From: PALSA-693 sp963834725
Lineage (GTDB): Bacteria; Actinomycetota; Acidimicrobiia; Acidimicrobiales; Palsa-688
Length of the DNA stretch: 64,000 nt
Direction: 5' to 3'
NCBI GenBank assembly: GCA_963834725.1
Contig: CAWICN010000001.1
Location: 4,836,001-4,900,000 of the forward strand
Numbering within the stretch: position 1 is the stretch's first letter; each line of letters opens with the position of its first letter. The position numbers were made by a program, and so were the translations under genes. Below, piece by piece: positions 44,191 through 51,158 of the stretch. Below the pieces are notes generated by a model. That model saw only the letters and a program-made list of their open reading frames with translations, made no database searches and had not been told where the DNA came from.

Positions 44191-45086
44191 ACCTGCTCGG
44201 CCGTCCCTTGCTCGGCGTCCTCGCCGCCCTTCTGGCGTCGTTTGGCGCCTATCTGATCTATACGGCCGCGGTATTCGGGTGGAAAGGGATTGGGCCCCGA
44301 CGCTTCTACCGCTCCAAACGGCCGAATCGCCAGGTGGGGATCTGGTTGCGCCAAGCGGGCCTCGGACAGGTGCGCACCGTGGAGTTCTTGGGCGTTATCG
44401 TGCTGTTGTTCGTGCTCGGCGCCGTCTGTGCTTACGTCCTTTTTGATGGCGTGCTGCCTGCCCTGGTCGCCGGCTGCCTGGCCGCCTTAATCCCCGTCAC
44501 CTCGTATCGAGCCCGGCGCCGGACCCGGCTGGCCGAGGCCGCCGAGGCGTGGCCCCGGATGCTGGAGGAGTTGCGGCTATTGACCGGGTCTATCGGCCGC
44601 AGCATCCCGCAAGCGCTGTTCGAGGTTGGGCGACGGGCTCCGACCGAGTGGCGGCAGGCCTTCGCCGCCGCGGAACGAGAGTGGCTCCTCACGACCGACT
44701 TGGTGGGAACCACATCCTTGCTCAAGGACGGCCTCGCCGATCCGACGGCGGACGTGGTCTGTGAGACGCTGCTGGTCGCCCACGAGTTGGGCGGATCGGA
44801 CCTCCAGTCGAAGCTGCAGGACTTAATCGATGATCGTGTTGCCGAGTTGCAAGGGAAGAAAGACGCCGAAAGCCGCCAGGCAGGCGTTCGCTTCGCCCGA
44901 CGATTTGTGCTGCTGGTCCCGCTTGGCATGGCCGTCGCTGGTCTATCGATTGGCACCGGCCGTCACGCCTACGCGACTGCGGGGGGCCAGCTTGCCGTTG
45001 CGGTCGGTCTGTTTGCGGTGGCTGCCTGCTGGATCTGGTCGGGACGAATCATGCGGGTGCCGCAACAACCACGGATTTTCCGGTGA
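44187..45086 (+). CDS. tadB: Tad pilus inner-membrane protein TadB
   Basis: 299 residues from GTG 44187, overlapping the tadA stop by four bases. N-terminal helices (LGVLAALLASFGAYLIYTAA, FLGVIVLLFVLGAVCAYVLF) precede the T2SS-F cytoplasmic domain AWPRMLEELRLLTGSIGRSI, then PQALFEVGRRAP. Further helices lie at the C-terminus (VLLVPLGMAVAGLSIG). TadB and TadC form the platform that couples TadA to the pilin. It ends overlapping the tadC start (GTGA). Confidence 0.94.
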   Translation: MNLLGRPLLGVLAALLASFGAYLIYTAAVFGWKGIGPRRFYRSKRPNRQVGIWLRQAGLGQVRTVEFLGVIVLLFVLGAVCAYVLFDGVLPALVAGCLAALIPVTSYRARRRTRLAEAAEAWPRMLEELRLLTGSIGRSIPQALFEVGRRAPTEWRQAFAAAEREWLLTTDLVGTTSLLKDGLADPTADVVCETLLVAHELGGSDLQSKLQDLIDDRVAELQGKKDAESRQAGVRFARRFVLLVPLGMAVAGLSIGTGRHAYATAGGQLAVAVGLFAVAACWIWSGRIMRVPQQPRIFR

Positions 45087-45580
45087 ACCGGATCGCCGTC
45101 GGAGCGGGACTGCTCGTGTGGATTGGCGCCACTCTGTTGTTGTCCAGGTCGGCCCGGCTGTCCCGGCCCAGTCTGGCCGAGCGGTTGCGACCTTTCAGCC
45201 CGGGCGGGGCGACCGGATCCGATTCGGCCGGATTGTTTTCGGTGGAGTCGGTGCGAGACGTCGTCGGTCCCCTGGCCCGGCTGTGTGGTGATCGGCTGGC
45301 TTCACTGTTTGGAGTGACTGAGCCACTCGCCAACCGTCTGCGAAGAGTGCATTCCGATATGGATGTCACCGCGTTCCGGGTGCGACAGCTGGCCGTCGCC
45401 GGCCTGGCGGTGGTGGCCGCGGCCCTCCTCGCCGCCGGCCTTGGTTTGCCGCCAGTGGTTTCGGTCGTGGTCGTGGCCGGCGCCCCATTGCTCGCCTTTC
45501 TGGTCTTAGAGCAACGTTTGGTTCGGGCCTCGGAGCGCTGGCAGCAGGATCTCGCGCTCGGAGTTGCCGGTCGTGAGTGA
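45083..45580 (+). CDS. tadC: Tad pilus protein TadC, N-terminal part (frameshifted gene)
   Basis: From GTG 45083 the frame reads one membrane helix (VGAGLLVWIGATLLLSRSAR), a soluble segment and two more helices (LAVAGLAVVAAALLAAGLGL, VVSVVVVAGAPLLAFLVLEQ). It then runs through SERWQQDLAL before ending GVAGRE at 45580. Family members continue as LELPVVSEQLAMLLNAGYSL, which is found in the next frame. One extra G in CTCGGAGTTGCCG (45559-45562) accounts for the break. Either an error or a true mutation; if corrected, the protein is about 300 residues. Confidence 0.85.
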   Translation: MNRIAVGAGLLVWIGATLLLSRSARLSRPSLAERLRPFSPGGATGSDSAGLFSVESVRDVVGPLARLCGDRLASLFGVTEPLANRLRRVHSDMDVTAFRVRQLAVAGLAVVAAALLAAGLGLPPVVSVVVVAGAPLLAFLVLEQRLVRASERWQQDLALGVAGRE

Positions 45581-45992
45581 GCAGCTGGCGATGTTGCTGA
45601 ACGCCGGCTACTCATTGGGAGCGGCCCTGGCTCGTCTGAGTGAACGAGGCCATGGTTCGGCCGCCCGAGACCTTGCCTTCGTCGTCAATCGGGTTCGGCA
45701 GGGCCTTTCAGAGGTGGAGGCCTTGCGGGAATGGGCCGAGGTGGCTCGAGTGAGCGCTGTCGATCGGCTGGTCGGAGTCCTGTCCCTTCACACGGAGTCC
45801 TCTGACCTGGGCCGGCTGGTATCGGCCGAGGCCCGAAACGCGCGCCGGGATCTGCAGCGGCGGACGATCGAGTCCATCGAACGACGAGCGCAGCAGGTCT
45901 GGGTTCCGGTGACAGTGGCGACCCTGGTGCCGGGCGTGATCCTGCTGGCCGTTCCCTTCTTGGCAGCTTTGCGGCTGTTCGCCAACGCCTGA
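45564..45992 (+). CDS. tadC: Tad pilus protein TadC, C-terminal part (frameshifted gene)
   Basis: Reading from TTG 45564, PVVSEQLAMLLNAGYSLGAA is the T2SS-F domain core. It is followed by EARNARRDLQRRTIESIERR and a final helix pair (VWVPVTVATLVPGVILLAVP). This is the cytoplasmic domain and last helices of TadC, out of frame with the N-terminal part by one base. A functional two-piece TadC is conceivable because the frames overlap by 17 bases, but no known precedent is used here. Confidence 0.85.
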   Translation: MPVVSEQLAMLLNAGYSLGAALARLSERGHGSAARDLAFVVNRVRQGLSEVEALREWAEVARVSAVDRLVGVLSLHTESSDLGRLVSAEARNARRDLQRRTIESIERRAQQVWVPVTVATLVPGVILLAVPFLAALRLFANA

Positions 45993-47021
45993 GGGTTGGG
46001 AACACGGTCGCAAAAAAGCAGGGGTTGGGCCGCTGGCGCAGCGGCTCATTCCTCCTGCGCCGACCGCCACATCGCCGTGTTCCGGCGCTCGCGCCCTCGC
46101 CTCCAGCTGTGCCTTCCAGGAGGCGGGTCGTGAACCCGGATCCAGCGGATCAGGTCCTTGTGGCCGATGGCGCAGCCGAAATGGCCCGTCCGTTCCACAG
46201 GCGGCCCGCCGCGAAAAACAATTCGGGCGTCCCCCGAGGTGTTCGCGTAGGACGCTCGCGTAGGACGCCCGCTTTGGTCCGGCGCGATGCTTGGACGATA
46301 TCGACGTGCCCGTGGTGTCGCCACCAGCACACCGGGATCACGGTGTGGTCGATATATCCGAACCGTTCCACCAGCTCCTCGACCCGCTTCTCGACCCGCT
46401 CCCGCAGGTCGGACATCTCCTCCCGGTAAGCCACGGCCAGGAACCCGCGACACCCATAACGGCGGGACAGCCACCTTGAGGTCCGGGCTGTCCAGGCCGA
46501 GCGGGCCGCCTACGTCGCCGCGCCGTCGTCGTCCTGTTCGCTTCACCGTCCTCTCTGCCGTCCCTCTCTGCCGTCGGACTCGAAGATGGCTTGGTGGTAG
46601 TGGGTCATCATCTCGCCCTCTACTGCACGGGCCCGAGCCGGGCCGCGATCAGGCCGCTGGGTGCTCCCGGCCCAGCCGACGCCACGAGGCGTTCTTTTTC
46701 ATGATCCGGCTGGCGCCCGGACGGCAGGTCCGGGACAGCGGCATCCAGTCATGCTACGCTTCGAGCCGGGCCAACCTCAGGGGGGCTGCGGCGCCGTAGT
46801 GGCGCTGTAGTTGTTCGCTGGCGCGTGACCTCTGCGCTTGGGCCGCAAAGACGCAGGTCGGGGCTGTTGCGGACATCAGTGTAGTTTGAATAGTTTTCAG
46901 CCGTGGTGCGTCTGGCTGCACGGTTGGGAAATGAAACGGCGGCGCCAGCCGCCAGGGTGGCGGGGGATTACAGCGCCATAGGCGGTGTCGTTTGGCCGGG
47001 TTAGCTGCGAAAGGACCTCCC
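45993..47021. other. 1-kb eroded gap inside the Tad cluster
   Basis: Between tadC and the pilin gene no intact gene is visible. On the minus strand several fragments look like decayed protein (see the adjacent entry). An AT-rich pocket near 46878-46900 (TAGTTTGAATAGTTTTCAG) may be the pilin promoter, with TTGCGG about 20 bases before it. Tad clusters normally have shorter spacing here, so this looks like a former insertion. Confidence 0.5.
46150..46416 (-). pseudogene. Decayed minus-strand gene fragment with a CWWRH motif
   Basis: From ATG 46414-46416 the frame reads MSDLRERVEKRVEELVERFG and then YIDHTVIPVCWWRHHGHVDI before losing sense. Another minus-strand frame continues with plausible protein (RTGHFGCAIGHKDLIRWIRV) down to about 46100. 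The CWWRH-type segment recalls small proteins of actinobacterial integrative elements (DUF4913-like), but the match is weak. Probably the remains of a mobile-element gene. Confidence 0.35.
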
Positions 47022-47228
47022 ATGACCGTCACCAAGACCCACCATCAGCGTCAGCCTGCCGTCCGTGACGAGCGAGGCGAGGGTGTGATTTCGGCGGCCA
47101 TCGCGGTGCTGGTCATGGCCTTCATCGGGGTGGCCATGTGGGTTGCCTTCAACACCACGTTCCAGCACGCCGCCAAGCACGTGGACAATCAGGTCAACTG
47201 CATCGGTCAGAGCAACAGCACCTGCTGA
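47022..47228 (+). CDS. Flp-type prepilin
   Basis: 68 residues from ATG 47022 with AAGGA six bases upstream. A short basic leader ending in RGEG is followed by the hydrophobic VISAAIAVLVMAFIGVAMWV and a short polar tail with two cysteines (VNCIGQSNSTC). This is the class III/Flp prepilin layout: cleavage after Gly before Glu, by a TadV/CpaA-type peptidase not seen in the window. Its position between tadC and tadE genes supports the call. The C-terminal cysteine pair could form a disulphide loop. Confidence 0.85.
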   Translation: MTVTKTHHQRQPAVRDERGEGVISAAIAVLVMAFIGVAMWVAFNTTFQHAAKHVDNQVNCIGQSNSTC

Positions 47229-47234
47229 AGGCCG

Positions 47235-47831
47235 GTGCGCCGCTTCGCTGGCGCCGGGGACCAGGCCCCGGACGGCCGGGTGCATTCTGCGCGGGACACC
47301 GCAGCGCGCCCCGCGCTCGATATCCCGGACCGCGGCGGCTCTGCCGCGCCGAACTTCCGGCCGCGCCCTGGGCTTGAGGTACGCAACGGTCGTGGTCCGG
47401 GCCGCGTCGATGCCTCGGGGCGCGTCGGGTCCGAGAGGTCGAACTGTGGCAGCCGGAAGAGGCCGGACCTCGGCACGAGCGTCGTCGGAACCTTGATCGG
47501 ATTCGTCATCCTGATGACCCTTCTGCTCTTCTGCGCACAGGTCCTCGTCCGCCTGTATGCCTCCTCGACCTTGACGTCCGTGGCGGCACGCGCCGCCGAG
47601 GAGGTGGCCGAGTCGCCCGACCCCCTCACGGAAATGCCGCTCGCCGTCTCGGAGGCGCAACAGCAACTAGGCACGTTTGGAGCCACACGCACACGCTTCC
47701 AGTGGTTGGAGGTCGATGCACAGCGGGTGGTGCTCGAGGTACGAGGCGACAGCCCCAGCCTCCTGCCAATGCCCGGAGAATGGAGCTCGATCACCAAGAC
47801 CGTCACTATCCGGACGGAACGGTTCCGTTGA
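47235..47831 (+). CDS. TadE-like pseudopilin/minor pilus protein
   Basis: The frame runs from GTG 47235, six bases after the pilin stop, to TGA 47829-47831. The recognisable part begins at about residue 78: DLGTSVVGTLIGFVILMTLL, then LFCAQVLVRLYASSTLTSVA and ARAAEEVAESP, the TadE N-terminal helix and following region. The C-terminal part ends in SITKTVTIRTERFR. The ~75 residues before the helix are Arg/Pro-rich, so the true start may be further in. It overlaps the next gene by four bases (TTGA). Confidence 0.75.
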   Translation: MRRFAGAGDQAPDGRVHSARDTAARPALDIPDRGGSAAPNFRPRPGLEVRNGRGPGRVDASGRVGSERSNCGSRKRPDLGTSVVGTLIGFVILMTLLLFCAQVLVRLYASSTLTSVAARAAEEVAESPDPLTEMPLAVSEAQQQLGTFGATRTRFQWLEVDAQRVVLEVRGDSPSLLPMPGEWSSITKTVTIRTERFR

Positions 47832-48568
47832 GGGGGTGGGTTCGACGGCAACGTGCCCGTTGGGCCGGCGGCGCCCATACTGCGCGTTGGGCCGGCGGCG
47901 CCCGTGCCGCCCGTTGGGCCGAATCCGCCCGTGCCGCCCATTGGGCCGGCGGCCCCCGTGCCGCCCGTTGGGCCGGCGGCGCCCGTGCCGCCCGTTGGCC
48001 CGAATCCGCCCGTGCCGCCCGTTGGGCCGGCGGCGCCCGTGCCGCCCGTTGGGCCGAATCCGCCCGTGCCGCCCATTGGGCCGGCGGCCCCCGTGCCGCC
48101 CGCTCCGATGGAGCACGGCAGCCGCGGCGCGGCTCGGGCGAGGCCGGGTTCGTGGGCGGTTTCGAAGGCCTGCTCTTCGGTTCGCTGTTGTTCGTGGCGG
48201 GCACCTTGCTGGTCGCCCACGCGTGGGCCATCCTCGACACAAAGGCCGCGACGAACGAAGCCGCCCGCCAAGCCGGCCGGACCTATGTCGGGGCCTCGTC
48301 AGCGGCCGTGGCCTTCTCAGCGGCGGAGACGGCAGCTGCCAACGCCCTGATCGGCTACGGGCGGGATCCTTCGCGTGCGGAGGTGCACCTGGCGGCCGGG
48401 TCCTTCGGACGGTGCCAGCGCGTGACGATCTCGGTGTCGTACCCCGCGCCCGTGCTGGTCCTGCCATTTGTCGGTCGGGTCGGGACGGGCGAAGAGGTCA
48501 GGTCTGTCAGCTCAGAGCTTGTGGATCCGTATCGATCCGGCCTCCCGGGGTCGGCGACATGCACATGA
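47828..48568 (+). CDS. TadE-like protein with Arg/Trp/Ala-rich repeat extension
   Basis: 246 residues from TTG 47828, which overlaps the preceding stop as TTGA; no better start exists in this frame before the conserved part. Residues 1-105 are a 9-residue tandem repeat (RWAGGARAA, RWAESARAA and variants), strongly basic. Then comes the TadE-type helix FVGGFEGLLFGSLLFVAGTL, then LVAHAWAILDTKAATNEAAR and a C-terminal beta domain (CQRVTISVSYPAPVLVLPFV). Alternatively translation starts after the repeat at an undetected codon. Overlaps tadG as ATGA. The extension would lie in the cytoplasm. Confidence 0.7.
   Translation: MRGWVRRQRARWAGGAHTARWAGGARAARWAESARAAHWAGGPRAARWAGGARAARWPESARAARWAGGARAARWAESARAAHWAGGPRAARSDGARQPRRGSGEAGFVGGFEGLLFGSLLFVAGTLLVAHAWAILDTKAATNEAARQAGRTYVGASSAAVAFSAAETAAANALIGYGRDPSRAEVHLAAGSFGRCQRVTISVSYPAPVLVLPFVGRVGTGEEVRSVSSELVDPYRSGLPGSATCT
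47856..48098 (+). repeat. 27-bp minisatellite, nine units, within the tadE-like gene
   Basis: Nine consecutive 27-base units alternate between CCCGTTGGGCCGGCGGCG and CCCGTTGGGCCGAATCCG, each followed by CCCGTGCCG, with minor variants (CCCATT). In the coding frame assumed here they give Arg/Trp/Ala repeats; in the next frame, PVGPAAPVP repeats; and on the opposite strand, a collagen-like GPTGGTGAAG repeat. All three are open because the unit is a multiple of three without stops. Confidence 0.92.
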
Positions 48569-49053
48569 CCCGCCGATCGGAACGGGGCAGTGTGCTGGCC
48601 TTGGTGCCGGCGGCTTTCCTGGTGCTGGTGATCCTCGGCGCTCTCGCCGTCGACAGCGCTTCGAGTTATCTGGCTCAACGACAGCTGCGCGATTCTCTCA
48701 CGGCCGCAGCCGCCGACGCTGTGGGTGCCGGATTGTCGAGATCTGCGTTCTATTCCCATGGCGTCGTCACCTTGTCCCTCTCGCAGGCCGCTCAGGTGGT
48801 GTGTCAAAGCGTGGCCGCGCAGGCCGACGGTGGCCTTCACGACGTCCGTCTGTGGATCGCGGTCGCCGGGCCCGCCGTTCGGCTCGAAGGCACCGCGTCC
48901 GTGGAGGCAGTCTTCGGTCGCGACATTCCTGGTTTCGGCGTCCGCCGGGTACGGGCCAGCACGACCGCCACGGCCGCGACGGGACCGCTGGCGAGCGATG
49001 TGGCCCCGAGCGCGCCATCCGCCGCCGCGCTCCAGCCCCTCTCGTGCACTTAG
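48565..49053 (+). CDS. TadG-like pilus-associated protein
   Basis: 162 residues from ATG 48565 (ATGA overlap with the previous stop; ATG 48559 also possible). The N-terminus SERGSVLALVPAAFLVLVIL, then GALAVDSASSYLAQRQLRDS and LTAAAADAVGAGL is the Tad-domain signature (putative Flp pilus-assembly TadE/G-like). The rest is a secreted domain ending in an Ala/Pro/Ser-rich tail. Last gene of the plus-strand pilus unit. Confidence 0.85.
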   Translation: MTRRSERGSVLALVPAAFLVLVILGALAVDSASSYLAQRQLRDSLTAAAADAVGAGLSRSAFYSHGVVTLSLSQAAQVVCQSVAAQADGGLHDVRLWIAVAGPAVRLEGTASVEAVFGRDIPGFGVRRVRASTTATAATGPLASDVAPSAPSAAALQPLSCT

Positions 49054-49100
49054 AGAGGCGGGGGAAACGGTCGTCGGGGTCGATTTTCACTGGTCGATTT

Positions 49101-49760
49101 TCAGTGCGCAGGGCGGATGGCTTGTTGAAATTCGAGTAGCACCATTTCGATAGCCGCGAAGCGCACGTGGGCGCGGGCTAATGCCTCCGCGTTGACACTG
49201 CTGGTCATCTGCAGATCAAACGAGGCTGTGGTCAGCTGCGCCAGTGTGGATCGCCACGCCCGTGCGAGGCCCGCGTCCGGGGGTGCCGGCAGCCGCTGGG
49301 CCGCCGCCAGGTCCACCTTGTAACGGGCGGCGTCGTCGCGACGTGGACCGGTGGGGACAATCGACGCCGGGCCGCTGTCCTTTTCGATAGCACTGGAGTC
49401 CTTGGTCAGGTTGGCCAGCACCGGCAGGGCGCCACTGGTCCAGCGGCTGACTGCACCCGACTTGAGGGCAACCGAGCCGGCGTGGCCGTCTGGGGCGAAG
49501 AGCGCCAGCCCGGCCAGGACAACGACTGCGACGGCGCCTTCCACCAACGCGCTGATGCGTCGCCTACGGCGGCGGCTGGTTGGGCCCCTTGGTGCCGCCG
49601 GCCGGGCTGCGGCCGGTGGGGGCGGCGGCGCCCCTACGGGAACCCACGTTGGCGAGACCGGTCGTTCGACGGACCCAACTGCAGGCCGACCCCAGCTACC
49701 CGGATCAATCGGCAGCGGAACGCGGGCGAAGTAGAGGCGTCGGGGGGCGGCCCCCGACAC
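49101..49760 (-). CDS. Single-pass membrane protein of unknown function
   Basis: 219 residues, start uncertain (earliest codon at 49760). A Pro-rich cytoplasmic leader ends in RRRRRR, followed by one helix (ISALVEGAVAVVVLAGLALF, about 69-88). An external domain follows, with ARAWRSTLAQLTTASFDLQM and ARAHVRFAAIEMVLLEFQQA forming likely amphipathic helices. It is convergent with tadG by 47 bases and divergent from nucS. It may be a pilus accessory by position; I do not recognise a family. Confidence 0.65.
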   Translation of the reverse strand: MSGAAPRRLYFARVPLPIDPGSWGRPAVGSVERPVSPTWVPVGAPPPPPAAARPAAPRGPTSRRRRRRISALVEGAVAVVVLAGLALFAPDGHAGSVALKSGAVSRWTSGALPVLANLTKDSSAIEKDSGPASIVPTGPRRDDAARYKVDLAAAQRLPAPPDAGLARAWRSTLAQLTTASFDLQMTSSVNAEALARAHVRFAAIEMVLLEFQQAIRPAH

Positions 49761-49897
49761 CTTCGGGAGAGGGGCCGGCCAGGCGCTGGCCGACTCGCGG
49801 TCTTCGGTCGAGGTGGTGGGGGTCAGGAGCCCAGGCTATGCCTGGTCGGCGGCAGGTTCGCGGAGGTCGGGTCGGCGTCGGGCACAATAACAGGGCG

Positions 49898-50557
49898 ATG
49901 CGGCTCGTGATCGCCACCTGCACTGTCGACTACGCGGGCCGCGTATCGGCTCACTTGCCGCGTGCCAGCCGACTGCTGATGGTGAAAGCGGACGGCTCGG
50001 TCTCTGTCCATTCGGACGGGAAGGCGTATAAGCCGCTCAACTGGATGACGCAGCCCTGCGATTTGCGTGTGGAGCCGGGTCGGTGGATCGTGACCAACAC
50101 GAAGGGCGAGAGCCTCACCATCGTCATCGACGAGATCCATCTGGACGTGACCCGCGACCTCGGCCCGGACCCAGGCCTCCAGAAAGATGGGGTGGAGGCC
50201 CACCTGCAGGAACTGCTGGCTGCCAATCCCGGGTTCCTCCTCGAGGGTCTCCGGTTGGTGCGCCGCGAATACCCAACCGATATCGGCCCTGTGGACCTGC
50301 TCTGCCGCGATGCCGAAGGACGGGCGGTGGCGGTTGAGATCAAACGGAGAGGCGAGATTGACGGCGTCGAACAGTTGGTTCGTTACATCGAACGCCTCGA
50401 CCTGGACGGGCGATTGCGCCCGGTTCGAGGCCTGCTGGCGGCCCAGCAGATCAAGCCACAGGCTCAGGTGGTCGCCGCGGCCAGGGGTATCCAGTGTGTG
50501 GAGGTCGACTACGGCGACCTGCGCGCCGCTGGGACCATTCGCCTCACGCTGTTCTAA
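49898..50557 (+). CDS. nucS: Endonuclease NucS (EndoMS, non-canonical mismatch repair)
   Basis: 219 residues from ATG 49898. The N-terminal dimerisation domain reads MRLVIATCTVDYAGRVSAHL, KADGSVSVHSDGKAYKPLNW. The nuclease core reads REYPTDIGPVDLLCRDAEGR and VAVEIKRRGEIDGVEQLVRY, with Asp, Glu and Lys of the PD-(D/E)xK type, followed by the conserved QAQVVAAARGIQCVEVDY. In actinobacteria NucS cuts at mismatches and works with the beta clamp in place of MutS/MutL; the C-terminal TLF may contribute to the clamp contact. It stands between unrelated pilus genes. Confidence 0.95.
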   Translation: MRLVIATCTVDYAGRVSAHLPRASRLLMVKADGSVSVHSDGKAYKPLNWMTQPCDLRVEPGRWIVTNTKGESLTIVIDEIHLDVTRDLGPDPGLQKDGVEAHLQELLAANPGFLLEGLRLVRREYPTDIGPVDLLCRDAEGRAVAVEIKRRGEIDGVEQLVRYIERLDLDGRLRPVRGLLAAQQIKPQAQVVAAARGIQCVEVDYGDLRAAGTIRLTLF

Positions 50558-50661
50558 AGGCCGCGGGCCTCGGGCTGGGGGGTGGGCCGGTACCTCGGGA
50601 CCGCGCCGCGTGCCAGGGACTCGCCCGGCTCCCGGGGCCGGTCCGTCGGCCGCTGCCCGCT

Positions 50662-50806
50662 TTCCGGTTTTCTGCAGCAAATTCTGCCCATTTCAAGCGT
50701 GGCGCGGTACAGAAAAGCATGCCCAGGGCCGGATTCGGGAACGATTCGCGTCAGAAAATTCGAACGGAGCCGGCTGCCGCCGGCCGTCCACCGCGTTCCA
50801 CCGCCG
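50662..50806 (+). repeat. 145-bp direct repeat, copy 1
   Basis: Begins TTCCGGTTTTCTGCAGCAAA and ends CCGCGTTCCACCGCCG. It differs from copy 2 (50866-51010) at only two positions. It is less GC-rich than its surroundings and contains an inverted pair TTTTCTG/CAGAAAA. It lies between the convergent 3' ends of nucS and the cpaE-like gene and has no coding sense. Confidence 0.93.
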
Positions 50807-50865
50807 GCTGCCGCCCGCTGGCCGGCCGCCCACCGGCCGCCCACCACTTCCCACCGCCGGCCGCC

Positions 50866-51010
50866 TTCCGGTTTTCTGCAGCAAATTCTGCCCATTTCAA
50901 GCGTGGCGCGCTACAGAAAAGCATGCCCAGGGCCGGATTCGGGAACGATTCGCGTCAGAAAATTCGAACGGAGCCGGCTGCCGCTGGCCGTCCACCGCGT
51001 TCCACCGCCG
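50866..51010 (+). repeat. 145-bp direct repeat, copy 2
   Basis: Same orientation as copy 1, offset exactly 204 bases, with a 59-base GC-rich spacer. The two differences are GCGCGG versus GCGCGC and GCCGCC versus GCCGCT. Near-identity in non-coding sequence implies recent duplication or selection. Confidence 0.93.
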
Positions 51011-51130
51011 TTCCACCGCCGTTCCACCGCCGTTCCGCCGCCGGCCGGCCGGCCGCTCGCCGGCCGCCCACCACCGGCTGCCGCCCCCTCGCCGGCCGCC
51101 CACCACCGGCTGCCGCCCGCTCGCCGGCCG
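51000..51130. repeat. GC-rich minisatellite after copy 2
   Basis: GTTCCACCGCC is repeated several times, then CGCCGGCCGCCCACCACCGG with CTGCCGCCC recurs twice with variation. It ends just before the cpaE-like stop. Strong secondary structure is expected; no gene. Confidence 0.75.
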
Positions 51131-51158
51131 GCCACCGCCTACCGCGGGCCGCCCACGC

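Noticed and set aside
47207..48271. Minus-strand collagen-like frame (GPTGGTGAAG repeats)
   Set aside because: It is the antisense reading of the 27-bp repeat and of the two TadE-like genes; flanks show no protein character.
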